Origin: Episyrphus balteatus
Taxonomy: Eukaryota > Arthropoda > Insecta > Diptera > Syrphidae
DNA: 64,000 bases
NCBI RefSeq assembly: GCF_945859705.1
Contig: NC_079134.1
Coordinates: 47,918,402-47,982,401, forward strand
Direction: 5' to 3'
Every line of letters begins with the position of its first letter. Positions within the stretch are counted from its first letter, which is position 1. The notes under the pieces were generated by a model. It was not told where the DNA came from. It was given only the letters and a program-made list of their open reading frames with translations, and made no database searches. A program made the position numbers and the translations under genes. Below are positions 1-10,140 of this stretch, one piece after another.

Positions 1-1197
1 ATGTCCAGATGGGCCAACAGCAACAGCAACAAACTCTTCCTCATTTTCAGCAGCATCAGAAGCAACAACAACCATACTAGTAGCATTAGCGTGTGAAAAT
101 ATTTCCTCTGATTCCTTATCAATTATCTGATCAACAGAGTTAATATCAACGGTGGTATTTGTAGAAGTACTATATGAGCAAAGCACTTCAAGAGAGTTTA
201 CACTTGTTATACATAGAGGTTGTCTTTGTTCATCATTAGTTTGTCTAATATAAACTCTGCCTTGTCTAGTAAACACAGCATGCAAGATACCTTTCTTTCG
301 AAATTCAATAGCTTTTCTATAAATTGAATGGTTGTGTCTAGTTAAGCTCTCATACACTCGCACAAACTTATTTCCCTCAAACCCAAGATCAGTCAAGGTT
401 ACAGCTTTAGAGTTTAGCTTATAGTAAGCAGTTGCACTTTTCAAAACGTTAACTTTATCTTGTGCGTGCAGAAGTTTAACAATAATTGCACTAGTTGTTG
501 TTGAGGAGTTTTTCGGTTTAGTGCGAAGAATGTGAATCGGTGACGACGGTACATAATTTATTAAACTACAGAAACGATCAAAAATATTCCTAAGATTTTC
601 ATTGTTTCGTATTGGTATTCCATGTAGTACCAGATCTCCGGAAATATTATTGCGTGCAAGTGCATCAATTTCCATTTTCAACATAGTGTTATCTTTTTCT
701 AACATTTGTGCCTTAACTAGAGAAAGCTCTTCTTCGTGCGTGTCCATTCTACTTCCCTGTTGCTCCAATGTGTCAAGTCGGTTACCCAATGTAAACAATG
801 AGTGATTAAATGATCCGAGTCTCTGATTGAATGTGTTTTCTAGTTTTTTAATTTTGTCATCAAAATCAAGTTCAGAATTATTAATCCTCAAAGTTAAAGC
901 GTTGTGTTGTTCATTGAATGACTTTGTAAGCGTTTTCGTTTTTTCATCAACATCACGTTCTAAATTGTTAATGCGCGAAGAAAGAGTTTTATTCATTGTG
1001 TTAATTTCAGATTTTAGTTGTGATACAATAGTTTTAGAGATCGATTCAAGTCGAGTCTCAATTTTGTTAAGTCGAAGTTCAATTTTGTTCCACAATTTTG
1101 ATGTAGCAGAGTTTGTCACAGGGGAACTGATATGAGAGCTTGGACTGGAAGAACTCTTCTCCATCGACCTGAGCTTTCGTTGTTGCTCACCTGACAT
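1..1197 (-). CDS. LINE ORF1-like nucleic-acid-binding protein, 3' part outside window
   Basis: Reading the minus strand from the ATG at 1197 gives 399 codons with no stop before the window edge, so the ORF is partial at its C-terminus. The N-terminus is Ser-rich. Roughly residues 35-175 have the Leu/Ile heptad-like spacing, rich in Lys, Glu and Asn, of a long coiled coil. About residues 185-345 look like the RRM-plus-C-terminal region of insect LINE ORF1 proteins, with the segments LVLHGIP, AIIVKL and VYESLTRHN. The end is acidic and Ala/Val-rich. ORF1 proteins of this type bind element RNA during retrotransposition. The matching ORF2 would lie to the left, outside the window. The absence of stops or frameshifts suggests a recent insertion. 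Family assignment rests on motif pattern only; a host coiled-coil protein is a less likely alternative. Confidence 0.72.
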   Translation of the reverse strand, partial: MSGEQQRKLRSMEKSSSSPSSHISSPVTNSATSKLWNKIELRLNKIETRLESISKTIVSQLKSEINTMNKTLSSRINNLERDVDEKTKTLTKSFNEQHNALTLRINNSELDFDDKIKKLENTFNQRLGSFNHSLFTLGNRLDTLEQQGSRMDTHEEELSLVKAQMLEKDNTMLKMEIDALARNNISGDLVLHGIPIRNNENLRNIFDRFCSLINYVPSSPIHILRTKPKNSSTTTSAIIVKLLHAQDKVNVLKSATAYYKLNSKAVTLTDLGFEGNKFVRVYESLTRHNHSIYRKAIEFRKKGILHAVFTRQGRVYIRQTNDEQRQPLCITSVNSLEVLCSYSTSTNTTVDINSVDQIIDKESEEIFSHANATSMVVVASDAAENEEEFVAVAVGPSGH

Positions 1198-1379
1198 TTC
1201 AAGTTGTTTTGTATTTTTATTTCACAGAAATTAAAATATAAAATATTAACCAAACTTGTTTTAATGCTTTAAATTAAATGTTCAATGTAAAGTTATGAAA
1301 AGTAAGTAGATTTTTGATTTAATTAAACTTTGGTAATACTTTAAATGTTTATTAAGACTGTATAACAAGAAATTAAATC

Positions 1380-1965
1380 ACTTTTTGCGGAGCTATATTT
1401 TATGCTACTTTCTTGTACACATGCTTCTATATTTACGATGATGGCGAACTCCGAAAAAGTGGGTCTCGCAATTCCGTCCGTGCGTCTGTGCGTCTGTGCG
1501 TCTGTACGTCCATCTGTACACATTTCCACAGCCTAAACGAGTGGAGGGATTTTCTTAAAATTTTTTAACAGATGATTTTTATGGAATTCTAAAAGTTGTT
1601 TTTTTTTTGTTTTTTTATATCTCGTTTAGAAAGTGTACCTCCCATACAAATTTTCCATTTCAAACCAAATATCTCAAAAACGGCTCTAACGATTTTGATT
1701 AAAATTTGCAAACGTAATATTCAAAGCCATTGCAATAAGACTGCATTTTTATTTTTTTCCAAAAAAGTCACATAAATTTTCTTTTTTTTTTTCATATAAC
1801 AAAATTTGCGCCTAAATGTCGGCTCTTCCCCAATATCAATTATTATCAATTTTTTTTTAGTTTATATAGAGCCAGTTCTTAAAATGTACAAGTAAACTAA
1901 CATAAAAGTGCTTTGGACTTTGCAAGTACGTGCGACCCAAGTCGTGCATTTTATTTCTAGTGACT
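1380..1965 (-). repeat. Interspersed repeat family R1 (mini-me/DINE-1-like?), minus-strand copy
   Basis: On the minus strand this holds the same blocks as 10560-10930: a run matching 'gttagagccgtttttgag', 'ggaggtacactttct', and the end block with GTTTAGGCTGTGG followed by a degenerate tract of cagac/cgcac words (around 1480-1520). The word GTGCGACCCAAGTCGTGCA lies near 1930-1950. It is one of at least seven copies or fragments of this family in the window. Confidence 0.6.
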
Positions 1966-2141
1966 TCACGTATGTTAGGTCGAGTTGAATATATTATTAA
2001 GATTTCATCAAAACTGCAAACTAAACTGAAAAGGCATTTTTTAAAGCTTTATATCATCAAAATTGCATCCAAAATGTTTTAAAATAAAAAGTTAAAATAG
2101 AAAAGTAATAAAATAAAGTCTATTGTTTAACTTTCAAGTTA

Positions 2142-2260
2142 AAAGTTGAAACTCGATTAACCGGGATGGTCGGGACCGAGCCCATTACGGATAATTGAAA
2201 ATCCCGAATAATAGAACTTTCATTACTCAAACAAAAATTAATGGAATGGATCAATTTTTT
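2142..2260 (+). repeat. Solo left end of a Tigger/pogo-like element
   Basis: Carries GTTGAAACTCGATTAACC followed by the same ~70 bp (gggatggtcgggaccgag, attacggataat) that begins the complete element at 23028-24281. No matching right end (CGAGTTTCAAC) was found downstream, so this is a truncated copy or an isolated end. The TIR resembles pogo/Tigger termini (CTCGATTA-CCGGGA). Confidence 0.6.
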
Positions 2261-2790
2261 TTTTTTATTAAATCTCAGTTACGCTCGCAATCAATATAAA
2301 CCAACTTTTCACACTTTGTACCTATTTTTAAACCCTTTTCTTTGATCAAGTAGGTAAATTTTTACATTCGTTTACGGCAAGCAGAGCTATTTCAAACTTT
2401 CAACTCCAAATTGATCTTCTAAAAAATGCTTAAAAAGTTTATAGTTTATACAAAGAATGCTGATTCCGAAAAAGAATTTGTTTTGTCGATCAATCTTTAC
2501 TTTACTGCGTTCGTTTTTTGTGTCCCAGGTCCCACAGCTTCCTGATCAATGAAATTATATAACACCAGGACAATTTCGTTAAGAGTTCCACATAGAAACC
2601 ATAGTAAATCCCATCATTTTATTCCCTGATTTGTATTTGAAATCCTTAAGTTCGAAAACGAAATATCATTCAATTTTGATGACGCTTTTTCCACTTGAAT
2701 ACGCACATTATTTTTATTTGATTTTCGATTTAGGTTGTCTGTGTAAGTGATTGGCTAGTCAAAAAGTCAAAGGGAGGAAAAAAATAAAAA
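2260..2790. other. AT-rich spacer, nothing recognised
   Basis: No ORF, RNA gene or clear repeat boundary seen. It could be the interior of a decayed Tigger-like element whose left end is at 2142, but no right terminus supports that. Confidence 0.4.
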
Positions 2791-3990
2791 AAAAAACACG
2801 ACCTATATCAACTGTCCAGAGAACTTCTTCTTCTTCTTCGTTGGTGAAGGACTGCTGCTGAACTGCTGTGCGGTATATTGATGACCGGCGACTTCAAGTT
2901 CGATCGAAATGTGTACAGCATGCAAGTTTCACGGATCAACAACGATCGCAATGAATCTTTTATGTCGGTCCCAAAGGAACCACAGATCGTAATTTATGTT
3001 CAGCGGTGTTGTTGCCGCTGCATAAATTTATGCAGACGATCATCTCCTTCCACGTTCCACATGCATACATCTCGCATATAATATGTACCTACTTTTCTGT
3101 TGCGCTTGCGCGCAGTTGCTCTTCTTTTTTAAAGACGAAGAAACAAACGACAGACAATGATGACGACGATGGGCATTCCGAATCGACTTGACTTGAAGTC
3201 GACGAAACTTATAGTCAATTGGATTTGAGTTGGAGTTTGAGAGTGGAGGATCGATTTGATTGATGGCGATTTAACAATATGTTTAGTGATCAATTGTCAT
3301 TGTCGTAATCAATGATCACCGAAATGGCAACAAGCATTCAGTGGTTTGCCACCAACAAACCACCATCACCAGCATTAGCTGCACCATATCATTGATATGG
3401 GGGACGACAATTCTTGTTCCGTGAGCCTGAGCAATGTGCTGTGCCATTTCCCTCACTCGTCATCGCATCGGTGCCATCAACCATCGTCTTCGGTCGTCCG
3501 TCGTCAAGTCGTCATTGGCAATCGGAAAGAGGTTGGAGCAATCTGTCACATCAATGTGAGTGATAGACGTTGTGGCTTAATTCAAATCCACTCCATCAGG
3601 TTTGCATACAACATTATTTGTTATAGCGTCATCGTCTGCATGTCAGTTGTCAACTTGCTAGCTATATAAGAGACATATGCAAGCAGCATGCTGCACCTTC
3701 GATTGATCTTTGGGGTGATTTGATTACGACTTGATTGAATGCACTGATCATGGATTGACTGCGAACTGTTGACAATTGACTGATGTCTTCGAATGTGTAG
3801 CCATGTGTCAGCCAGTTCCCTTGGCCATGGATGTGGACGCGGACGAACGAACCATGTCAAAGATGACATTTCGCGATGAACATTATTTGATGATATGTTA
3901 AATGATGATGTTGATGATATTTGAATGCTGGATAATAATCTTGACCTACACGGGATTTTGGATTGATTTGGATATAATGTCACAATTTGA
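2790..3990. other. Less AT-rich, non-repetitive island upstream of Wnt10 exons
   Basis: Base composition is clearly more balanced than the surrounding DNA, and none of the repeat families in this window occurs here. It contains a short TTC run (about 2826-2840) and many TGATTGA, TGATCA and ATCGATT-like words between 3190 and 3990. Short ORFs exist (90 and 120 codons) but none has recognisable protein features, and they overlap on opposite strands. The balanced composition in a repeat desert beside a Wnt gene fits intronic or upstream regulatory DNA, but an unrecognised 5' UTR exon is also possible. This is inference. Confidence 0.35.
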
Positions 3991-4189
3991 GTTTTATGAA
4001 TGACGTTTTTTTATATATGTTTGTTTATGGTCATATCATTCAATTATCGTCATATAACAATTGAATTAAAAAAAACGAGGTAGAATACATTGTATTATAG
4101 AGTAGTTGTAGTAATGAAAAAGCAAAAATGCTACAATTGAACTAAGAAAGAAACATAAATGGTAACTAGAAAAGTAATTTTAAGGGATT

Positions 4190-4715
4190 TCAATTTTCAT
4201 TGCGATACACTTTTTGTCCCAGTTTGTATGGTACTTATTCTGAATTTCATTATTTCTTAAAAAAAAAACACTCTTTCACTGAAGAACATTTTGTAGATTC
4301 TGTGGATTCTTAGTTCTTATAAAAAAAAAGAAATATTTTCACCAAGATTAAAAAATTAACAAAATGTATGTCAGCTGTTTTGATACCTTTCTCACACATA
4401 ACTCAACCCATCAAAAAACACCCTTTCACCAAAAATATTTTTAATAACTTTTTAGATTTTTTGTCCCTGCCTTATCTTAAACGTCCATCTCGAATTTCAT
4501 CAGTGTATCATGTTTTTCAAATGAGTTTCGGATATATTTTACATGTTGAAGTCAAACAAACAAGCGCCCTTACGTTTAATCGGTAATATTTTTTCTTAGA
4601 GCAATCGTATTGACTTCATTTTTATGTTATTAGATTCAGCATTAAAAAATAACCTCAAAACATGTGTAATATTATTATGTTCCACAAACTATTTTTGAAG
4701 TTATACTTCTTATGG
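4190..4715 (-). repeat. R2 repeat family ('AAAGGGTGTTTTTTT' units), first part of an interrupted copy
   Basis: Reverse complement of about 58890-59360. It shares the poly(A)-CACCCTTTCACC words (near 4265 and 4415), the block containing 'gttttcttagagcaatcgtattg'-like sequence (4590-4610) and 'aaaacatgtgt' (4657). The copy is interrupted after about 4696 and seems to resume at 7703-7840, which matches the adjoining part of 58790-58905. The intervening 3 kb is a later insertion. Confidence 0.6.
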
Positions 4716-4884
4716 GACGGTGGGTATGAAAATTTGTTTTTTTGACAAGAATGTCAAAGGGATTATGACGCTATCTGCAACTGGGCAGCAGGGCTGTCAT
4801 TTCACCTTTAGGGTTGGCAGTACTTTAGTATTTAAAAATGCAGTACTCCGCAGTACGGCAAAAAAAAAAACACACACATCACGT

Positions 4885-5190
4885 GGCAAGTTGCATGTTT
4901 TATGTTGCAAGTGTGAGTGGCATGTGGCAAGTACCATTTGGCATGACACATGATGCAAGTGCATGTTGCATCTTGCATGTGGCAAGTAGCATAAGGCATG
5001 TGCCATTCAGTATGAAACATGTGGAAGTGTATGTGGCATGTTGCAGGTGGCATGTGGCAAGTTGCATGTGGCAAGTTGCATGTGACAAGTTGTATGTGAC
5101 AAATTGAATGCGGTAAGTTGGTTGTAGCAAGTTGTATGTGGCAAGTTGCATGTGGTAAGCTGCATGTGGCAAGTTGCATGTGGCAAGTTG
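4885..5190 (+). repeat. Minisatellite of GTGGCAAGTTGCAT units, left half
   Basis: About twenty degenerate copies of a 10-15 bp unit (gtggcaagttgcat, gtgacaagttgtat, gtggtaagctgcat and so on). The array is cut at 5190 by the Jockey element and continues at 7599-7675. The repetitive peptides in the overlapping minus-strand frames (Cys-His-Met-Gln-Leu-Ala-Thr) simply reflect the repeat. Confidence 0.85.
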
Positions 5191-7390
5191 AACGTCAACT
5201 ATCAAATAAAAAATCACCAGGTTACGATCTAATTACTGCTCAGGTTATGAAAGAAATGCCTTTGAAAGCCTTCATAAAACTCCAATATATAATAAATGCA
5301 TGCCTTAAGCAACGGTATGTCCCACACCATTGGAAAATTGCTGAAGTTATTGTCATACCCAAGCAAGGTAAGCCACCTACAGAAGTGACGTCTTACAGAC
5401 CAATATCGCTTATACCAATTATGGCAAAAGTTTTTGAAAAACTGCTTCTGAAGAGACTTAGCAAAATTATAGAAGAAAGAAGGTTAATCCCAAATCATCA
5501 GTTTGGCTTTAGAAATAAACATTCCACGATAGACCAAGTTCATAGAATAACGGATGTAATAGAAAAAGCATTAGAAGAAAAACAAGTATGTTCAGCTATT
5601 TTCTTAGATGTTGCTCAAGCCTTTGACAAGGTTTGGCATGAGGGACTTGAGTACAAACTGCAAAGGGATCTTCCCAGACAGTACTATGAAATATTAAAAT
5701 CGTACATCTCAGACCGATTGTTTAGAGTAAGGTACGATCAAGAATATTCGGAATTGAAGAAAATAGAAGCCGGTGTACCACAAGGAAGTGTCGTAGGTCC
5801 TACCCTGTATTTACTATACACAAGGGATATCCCAGTTGGGAATCACACCATAATGGCTACTTTTGCAGATGATACCGCAATTTTGGTACCCGCCAAATGT
5901 GTCTCTAGGGGAGCAGTAAAGCTGCAATATGCCGTCGACACAGTCAGAGATTGGACCGAAAAATGGCGTATCAAACTCAATGAAACAAAATCTTCACATA
6001 TAAACTTTACAAATAAAAAGATAAACAATATTCCAATATTCATTAATAATCAAGCTGTACCTTACCCCAATACGGCCAAATACCTTGGAATGACTTTGGA
6101 TGCAAAGCTAAAGTGGAAAGAGCACATCAAAAAGAAAAGAGAAGAACTAAACTTGAAATATAGAAAAATGTACTGGTTACTTGGTAACAACTCTGATTTA
6201 TCAACCCAAAACAAAATAATGCTGTATAATCAAGTACTAAAGCCTGTTTGGACCTATGGTATCCAATTATGGGGCTGTACAAAGAAAACAAATAGGGTAA
6301 AAGCGGGTGAGATGGCATACCTTTTTTGTTTTTGTCATATTTTTCAAAGTAAACCACATTTCATATTTCTAACAATGCAAAAATGTTCTATATTCAATAT
6401 CCAACGTATCGTTTGTTTTACAGAATTTTATATTTTAAATTTATATTTTTAAATTAATATAGAAAAAAAGTTTAAAAAAAACCATCTCCCCCTATAGGGT
6501 GGGTGAGATGGCGCATGAGTTTGTTTTAGGTTTCTATAGCCAAATTCATTGCAAAAATGGTTGAACGATGTGAAGGAGTCAAGCACCAATGCATGCTGTA
6601 TAATAGATAGCAACTAGTCGTCTTTTTTATAAAATTTGAACTTGGCTTAATTACTTAAAAAAATATTTTGAGGGTGATATGGCACATGCTAAAACTATAC
6701 TCAATTAAAAAATTCTAGTAGGGAATGCGCCATTTCACCCTCAAAAAACTGCGCCATCTCACCTTTTTGTGCATAACTTATATTCGTAAGCACCCATAAA
6801 AAGCAGATAGAACTAGAGCTCAGATTTCACACGCAATGCATAACTTATACTTTCTTGTATGTATTGGTGTATCAAGGGCATCTAAGATCCCAACAACTCA
6901 CAAAATATCGGAACAAAAAAAAAGGGAGAAAAAAAAATTCGAAAAAAATCATCACATGATTTGCTTTGAAATTTTTTTTTATTTTTTGTATCACAGGTAA
7001 AGAGACGATTACTGGCTACTTCGATTTAAAATATTTAAAGAAACCTAAAAATATTTTTCGTACATTTTTAGAGCAATAAATGTAAAAGATATTTAAAGTG
7101 CGCCATCTCACCCGCCGCGCCATATCACCCGCTTTTACCCTACCGAAATCATCCAAAAATTCCAAAACAAAGTCCTTCGTGGAATAGTTAATGCACCTTG
7201 GTACATAAGAAATAGCGATCTACATCGTGACCTACAAATAGAAACGGTTACAGAAGTTGTTATAAAATACGCTGTATCGCATAATCAGAGACTGCAAAGT
7301 CATACCAGTTCTGAAATGGTGTCCGTCTTGAATACAAGAAACCATGTTCGGAGATTAAGAAGAACCAAGCCTCATGAGCTTATGGTCTAA
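5191..7390 (+). pseudogene. Jockey-type reverse transcriptase, C-terminal part, interrupted by a DNA element
   Basis: Encodes the reverse-transcriptase fingers and palm of an ORF2 protein that would copy element RNA at a nicked target. Visible motifs in order: KKSPGYD, YRPISLIP, FGFRNKHST, the catalytic Asp in AIFLDVAQAFDKVWH, GVPQGSVVGP, and FADDTAIL (the YxDD box, here FADD). The thumb region (KYLGMTLD) follows. The frame is broken at 6294 by the insertion and resumes at 7143 with EIIQKFQNK and ...NAPWYIRNSDLHRDL, a C-terminal pattern typical of Jockey-clade ORF2, ending at TAA 7388-7390. Excising the insertion with one TA copy keeps the frame without stops. The endonuclease domain is missing because of 5' truncation. 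Confidence 0.88.
6295..7140. mobile_element. Nonautonomous TA-flanked DNA element A (GGGTAAAAGCGGGTGA termini)
   Basis: The ends are inverted: GGGTAAAAGCGGGTGA at 6295 and its complement ending at 7140, flanked by TA at 6293-6294 and 7141-7142. Removing the element plus one TA restores the Jockey reading frame, which fixes the boundaries. No transposase ORF is present. The word GGGTGAGATGGCGCA or close variants occurs repeatedly and in both orientations (about 6495, 6670, 6725, 6750, 7100, 7118). A TA target fits the Tc1/mariner/pogo group, but the termini are not ones I recognise. Confidence 0.85.
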
Positions 7391-7598
7391 AAAAACATGG
7401 GAAAGTATTAAAAGTTTAAACTTCCCCCAAAGTGATTTTACAAAGTTAAGAAAGAAAAATCTGATGTCGATCTCTCAAGATTGGTCCTGATAAAGAGGTG
7501 GTTTTAGTGGTTAAGAGTCCCACACTACTTGGTGTCGAATACTGCCAAGTGTCTTTTGAAGATTTCCTCCCGTCAAAAAAAAAAAAAAAAAAAAAAAA

Positions 7599-7675
7599 TG
7601 TGGCAAGTTGCATGCGTAAAGTTGTATGTGACAAGTTGTATGTGACAAATTGAATGTGGTAAGTTGCGTGTAGCA
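7599..7675 (+). repeat. Minisatellite of GTGGCAAGTTGCAT units, right half
   Basis: Continuation of the array at 4885-5190 on the other side of the Jockey insertion, about five to six degenerate units. Confidence 0.8.
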
Positions 7676-7702
7676 TATACTGAGTGAGAAGTATAACTTC
7701 AG

Positions 7703-7840
7703 TCGCTTGTACATGTGTACACACACTCTTCACCCCCTCTCTTTAACGCGAAGAACACCCTTCAACCCATTTTTTTTTTATAGACTCTTTTTATCCTTGG
7801 TTCTTCATGAGGGCAACAAGAATCCCGCCGGGATGCAATC
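7703..7840 (-). repeat. R2 repeat family, second part of the interrupted copy
   Basis: The reverse complement matches 58790-58905: the words AGAGTCTAT, GGGTTGAAGGGTGTT and a purine-rich GAGAGAGGGGGTGAAG block occur in the same order and spacing. It lies directly right of the inverted end at 7702. Confidence 0.6.
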
Positions 7841-7929
7841 TAGAAACTCAGTCGGAAAATGAAAAATCCACCTACAACTACACTTGATTTTGCCATATGT
7901 AAATGTTTTATTTTACAGCAATTTTTTTG

Positions 7930-8110
7930 TATACTCGTAAGATTTTAATTTTCGATTTCCAGTTTTCATTTTTCCGGATTTAAGATTTTCGGTTTTCAGT
8001 TAACCAAGTTATTGAGGTTCTAGTTTTCGGCAAATTAGGAGTTCTGAGTTTTCGGTATTTTGGACCCTAGGGATATTAGATTTTCTGAATTTTAGATTTC
8101 CGGTTTTTAG
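7930..8110 (+). repeat. Short degenerate repeats (TTTTCGGTTTTCAG-like)
   Basis: Just upstream of the first Wnt10 exon seen here, short words such as ttttcggttttcag, tttccggatttaag and tagattttctgaat recur about every 20-30 bp. Probably a decayed simple array in the Wnt10 intron; no function is apparent. Confidence 0.35.
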
Positions 8111-8267
8111 ATTCTTACCTCAACTCAATTGTAAAACATTATTTTGCACTAGAAAATTATTCCGATATATTTGTAGATATAGCTCAATGTGTTACAATCT
8201 TACAATATCAATGAAATTTATTTCCTGAGGATCTTTCATAATAAGTTTTTCTATTATTTTATTGCAG

Positions 8268-8650
8268 GTTATCGGGAAAGTGCATTTGCATTTGCCATAT
8301 CAGCTGCCGGTGTGGCACACAGCGTTGCCAGAGCTTGCAGTCAAGGACGTCTCATGTCCTGTGGCTGTGATCCATCAGTCAATAGGAAAACCCTCAACAA
8401 AAATCTCCGTCAGAGTCTGGACAAAGAGAAGAAAATGTTTCTTCAATATCTCGAGACCAATCAAATTCTCACACCTGAAGAGGAGAAAAAATACGAACGT
8501 TCGAAAATAGCCAGTCGATGGAAATGGGGCGGTTGTTCGCACAATATGGATTTTGGCGTTGAATTTTCGAAATTATTTCTCGATTGTCGAGAAAAAGCCG
8601 GTGATATTCAATCGAAAATTAATTTACATAATAATCATGCTGGAAGAATG
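8268..8650 (+). CDS. Wnt10: Wnt10 exon (GYRESAFAF to AGRM)
   Basis: Acceptor TTGCAG before 8268; donor GTAAAA at 8651. Encodes 127 full codons of the N-terminal Wnt domain, including CSQGRLMSCGC and WKWGGCSHN. The exon is entered after the first base of a codon. Confidence 0.92.
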
Positions 8651-9326
8651 GTAAAAATGAACCGTTTTTATATGATAACTGAAACAATCATTATTTTTTT
8701 TTTTAAAGGCCGTTTCAAATAATATGGAATTCCGTTGCAAGTGCCATGGTATGTCTGGCAGCTGCCAGTTGAAGACGTGCTGGAAGTCAGCACCTGATTT
8801 CCATGTTGTTGGAAGAGTCCTCAAACATCAATTCCGTCGTGCCATTTTAGTAGATCAATCGAATTTAGGTAATGGTGAACCAATAGTCGTACTCAAGCGA
8901 TCACGTAATAAAAAATCCAATATGGGAACATCGAATGAGCGCAGTGAACGTCCATCGCAGAGGAAATTACAACAAGACAAAAGCACTGTAAGGTCCCTTC
9001 GTAAATTAGAAACTGCGCTGTTTTACTATCAGCGTTCGCCGAATTTTTGTGAACGTGACCTTAGTGCTGATATTCAAGGTATGTCGAATACTGGCGTTTT
9101 TAACAAAACCTAAAAATATAATTTTCAATTTTTTTCAGGAACGGTCGGGCGTAAGTGCAATCGCAATAGTACAACCAATGATGGCTGTACGTCACTCTGT
9201 TGCGGGCGAGGTTACAGTTTAGTTAAGGAAAAACGTTTGGAACGCTGCCATTGTAAATTCAACTGGTGCTGCAATGTCGAATGTGAAGAATGTCAAATTG
9301 AAGAATGGATAAGTGTTTGCAATTAA
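8268..9326 (+). CDS. Wnt10: Wnt10 orthologue, C-terminal 312 residues (5' exons not in window)
   Basis: Secreted, lipid-modified Wnt ligand for Frizzled receptors. Coding exons: 8268-8650, 8709-9078 and 9139-9326, with introns of 58 and 60 nt, all GT-AG, and stop TAA 9324-9326. The first exon begins with 2 nt that complete a split codon, so at least one upstream exon (signal peptide and N-terminal cysteines) is missing and lies left of the window. Family hallmarks: GYRESAFAFAISAAGV, RWKWGGCSHN, CKCHGMSGSCQLKTCW (the Ser that carries palmitoleate) and the Cys-dense tail from CNRNST to the final VCN. The GYRESAFAF start and the long basic insert before FYYQRSPNFCERD point to Wnt10 rather than Wnt6 or wg. 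ninaC immediately downstream is the Drosophila arrangement. No stop or frameshift is seen. Confidence 0.93.
8709..9078 (+). CDS. Wnt10: Wnt10 exon (AVSNNMEF to SADIQ)
   Basis: Acceptor AAAG before 8709; donor GTATGT at 9079. Contains the palmitoleoylation motif CHGMSGSC and the Wnt10-type basic linker rich in Arg, Ser and Lys. Confidence 0.92.
9139..9326 (+). CDS. Wnt10: Wnt10 terminal exon (Cys-rich C-terminus)
   Basis: Acceptor TTTCAG before 9139. Encodes the Frizzled-contacting Cys-rich C-terminal domain (CCGRGYS, CHCKFNWCC, CEECQ) and the stop. Confidence 0.92.
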
Positions 9327-9371
9327 TAGAAAAACATGTCGTTGCAATAGAAACATCGAATTTTATACGTA

Positions 9372-9383
9372 AATAAAAATAAA
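9372..9383 (+). terminator. Wnt10 poly(A) signals (two adjacent AATAAA)
   Basis: Two adjacent AATAAA hexamers, 46 nt after the stop codon, imply a very short 3' UTR if used. Confidence 0.55.
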
Positions 9384-10140
9384 GTTGAAACTCACACAAG
9401 CAAAATAAAAAAAAATAAATTTATCCTTCCGAAATATTTTTTAGAAACTTTCCAAAAAAATTAAATTAAATTAAAAACGAAATTTAAAAAAAAATAAATA
9501 TTTTATATTAATAAATAGAACCAAAAGTTAAAATTAAATTTAAAAAAAATAATAATACTTTGTTATGTATAGGTTTATTCAAGAATGTTAAATTTTTGGT
9601 AAGAATATTAAGATTTATCTTTCGATAATAATTAAAATTTAAAAGGTATTTTAACTTTATAACCTTTTAAAATGGTTATTGTAATTTATTTCTTTTATAC
9701 CTAATAACTCCACAATAAAAATAAATACCACCAGATTAGTCGCAAATAGGTTAATATTTTTATTAAATGAAAACAACAAAAAAAAAACTTTAATAAGAAT
9801 AAAAAATTAAACTAATCAAATAAAAAAAAAAAAATAAAATATTATATTTGTATAGATTAATTTAAGAAAATCTACTTTATTTATTTATAACAATATAAAA
9901 TGTAAATAAAAGAATTAGTAACCGTGGACTGTATTTCTTTTTCAATGTTGAAGATTATTTGACCTTTTCCCAAATAGCACATTGGATATTTTATAGTTTA
10001 AAAATTTTGTTTTTACTGGAAAATCAACTTAAAATAAAACATCAAGCTTTTTTAACACCGTATTGAATTTATCATACTTTTCGTTAATCATTTCTAAGAA
10101 CTACATGTTGCAGCTCTCCAAGGTGGCGATTAATATGTTT
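9384..10140. other. Very AT-rich Wnt10 3' flank
   Basis: Runs of A and AT with further AATAAA words. Nothing coding or clearly repetitive is recognised. Confidence 0.5.

Larger units (their letters stand above)
5191..7597 (+). mobile_element. 5'-truncated Jockey-clade non-LTR retrotransposon
   Basis: Starts abruptly inside the reverse-transcriptase ORF at 5191 and ends in an A-run (7575-7598). The flanks TGTGGCAAGTTG (5179-5190 and 7599-7610) fit a 12-13 bp target duplication; because the target is the minisatellite, this is suggestive rather than decisive. About 1.56 kb of LINE sequence remains once the 846-bp DNA element at 6295-7140 is discounted. After the stop at 7390 there is about 180 bp of 3' UTR. 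The ORF is open except for the nested insertion, so the copy is probably young. Confidence 0.88.
4697..7702. mobile_element. Composite insertion bounded by inverted GAAGTTATACTTCT ends
   Basis: TGAAGTTATACTTCT at about 4696-4710 is mirrored by AGAAGTATAACTTCA at about 7688-7702. Between them are a GTGGCAAGTTGCAT minisatellite, interrupted by a Jockey-type LINE, itself interrupted by an 846-bp DNA element. Outside the inverted ends, an R2 repeat copy reads up to the left end and resumes at the right end, so this block looks like an insertion into R2. The target duplication is not clear. The alternative is chance inverted words at a minisatellite expansion. Confidence 0.5.

Noticed and set aside
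602..1135. Ser/Leu/Phe-rich ORFs on the + strand
   Set aside because: Antisense to the 399-codon LINE ORF1 on the minus strand.
3397..3983. 90- and 120-codon ORFs in the 2.8-4.0 kb island as a host gene or Wnt10 5' exon
   Set aside because: They overlap on opposite strands, lack a signal peptide or Wnt cysteines, and no fitting donor in the needed phase could be tied to 8268.
4885..5190. Regularly repeated short units considered as a CRISPR array
   Set aside because: Units of 10-15 bp without unique spacers, in a eukaryotic genome; plain minisatellite.
4797..5217. Several overlapping minus-strand ORFs with His/Cys/Met/Gln/Leu repeats
   Set aside because: Translations of the GTGGCAAGTTGCAT minisatellite in different frames.
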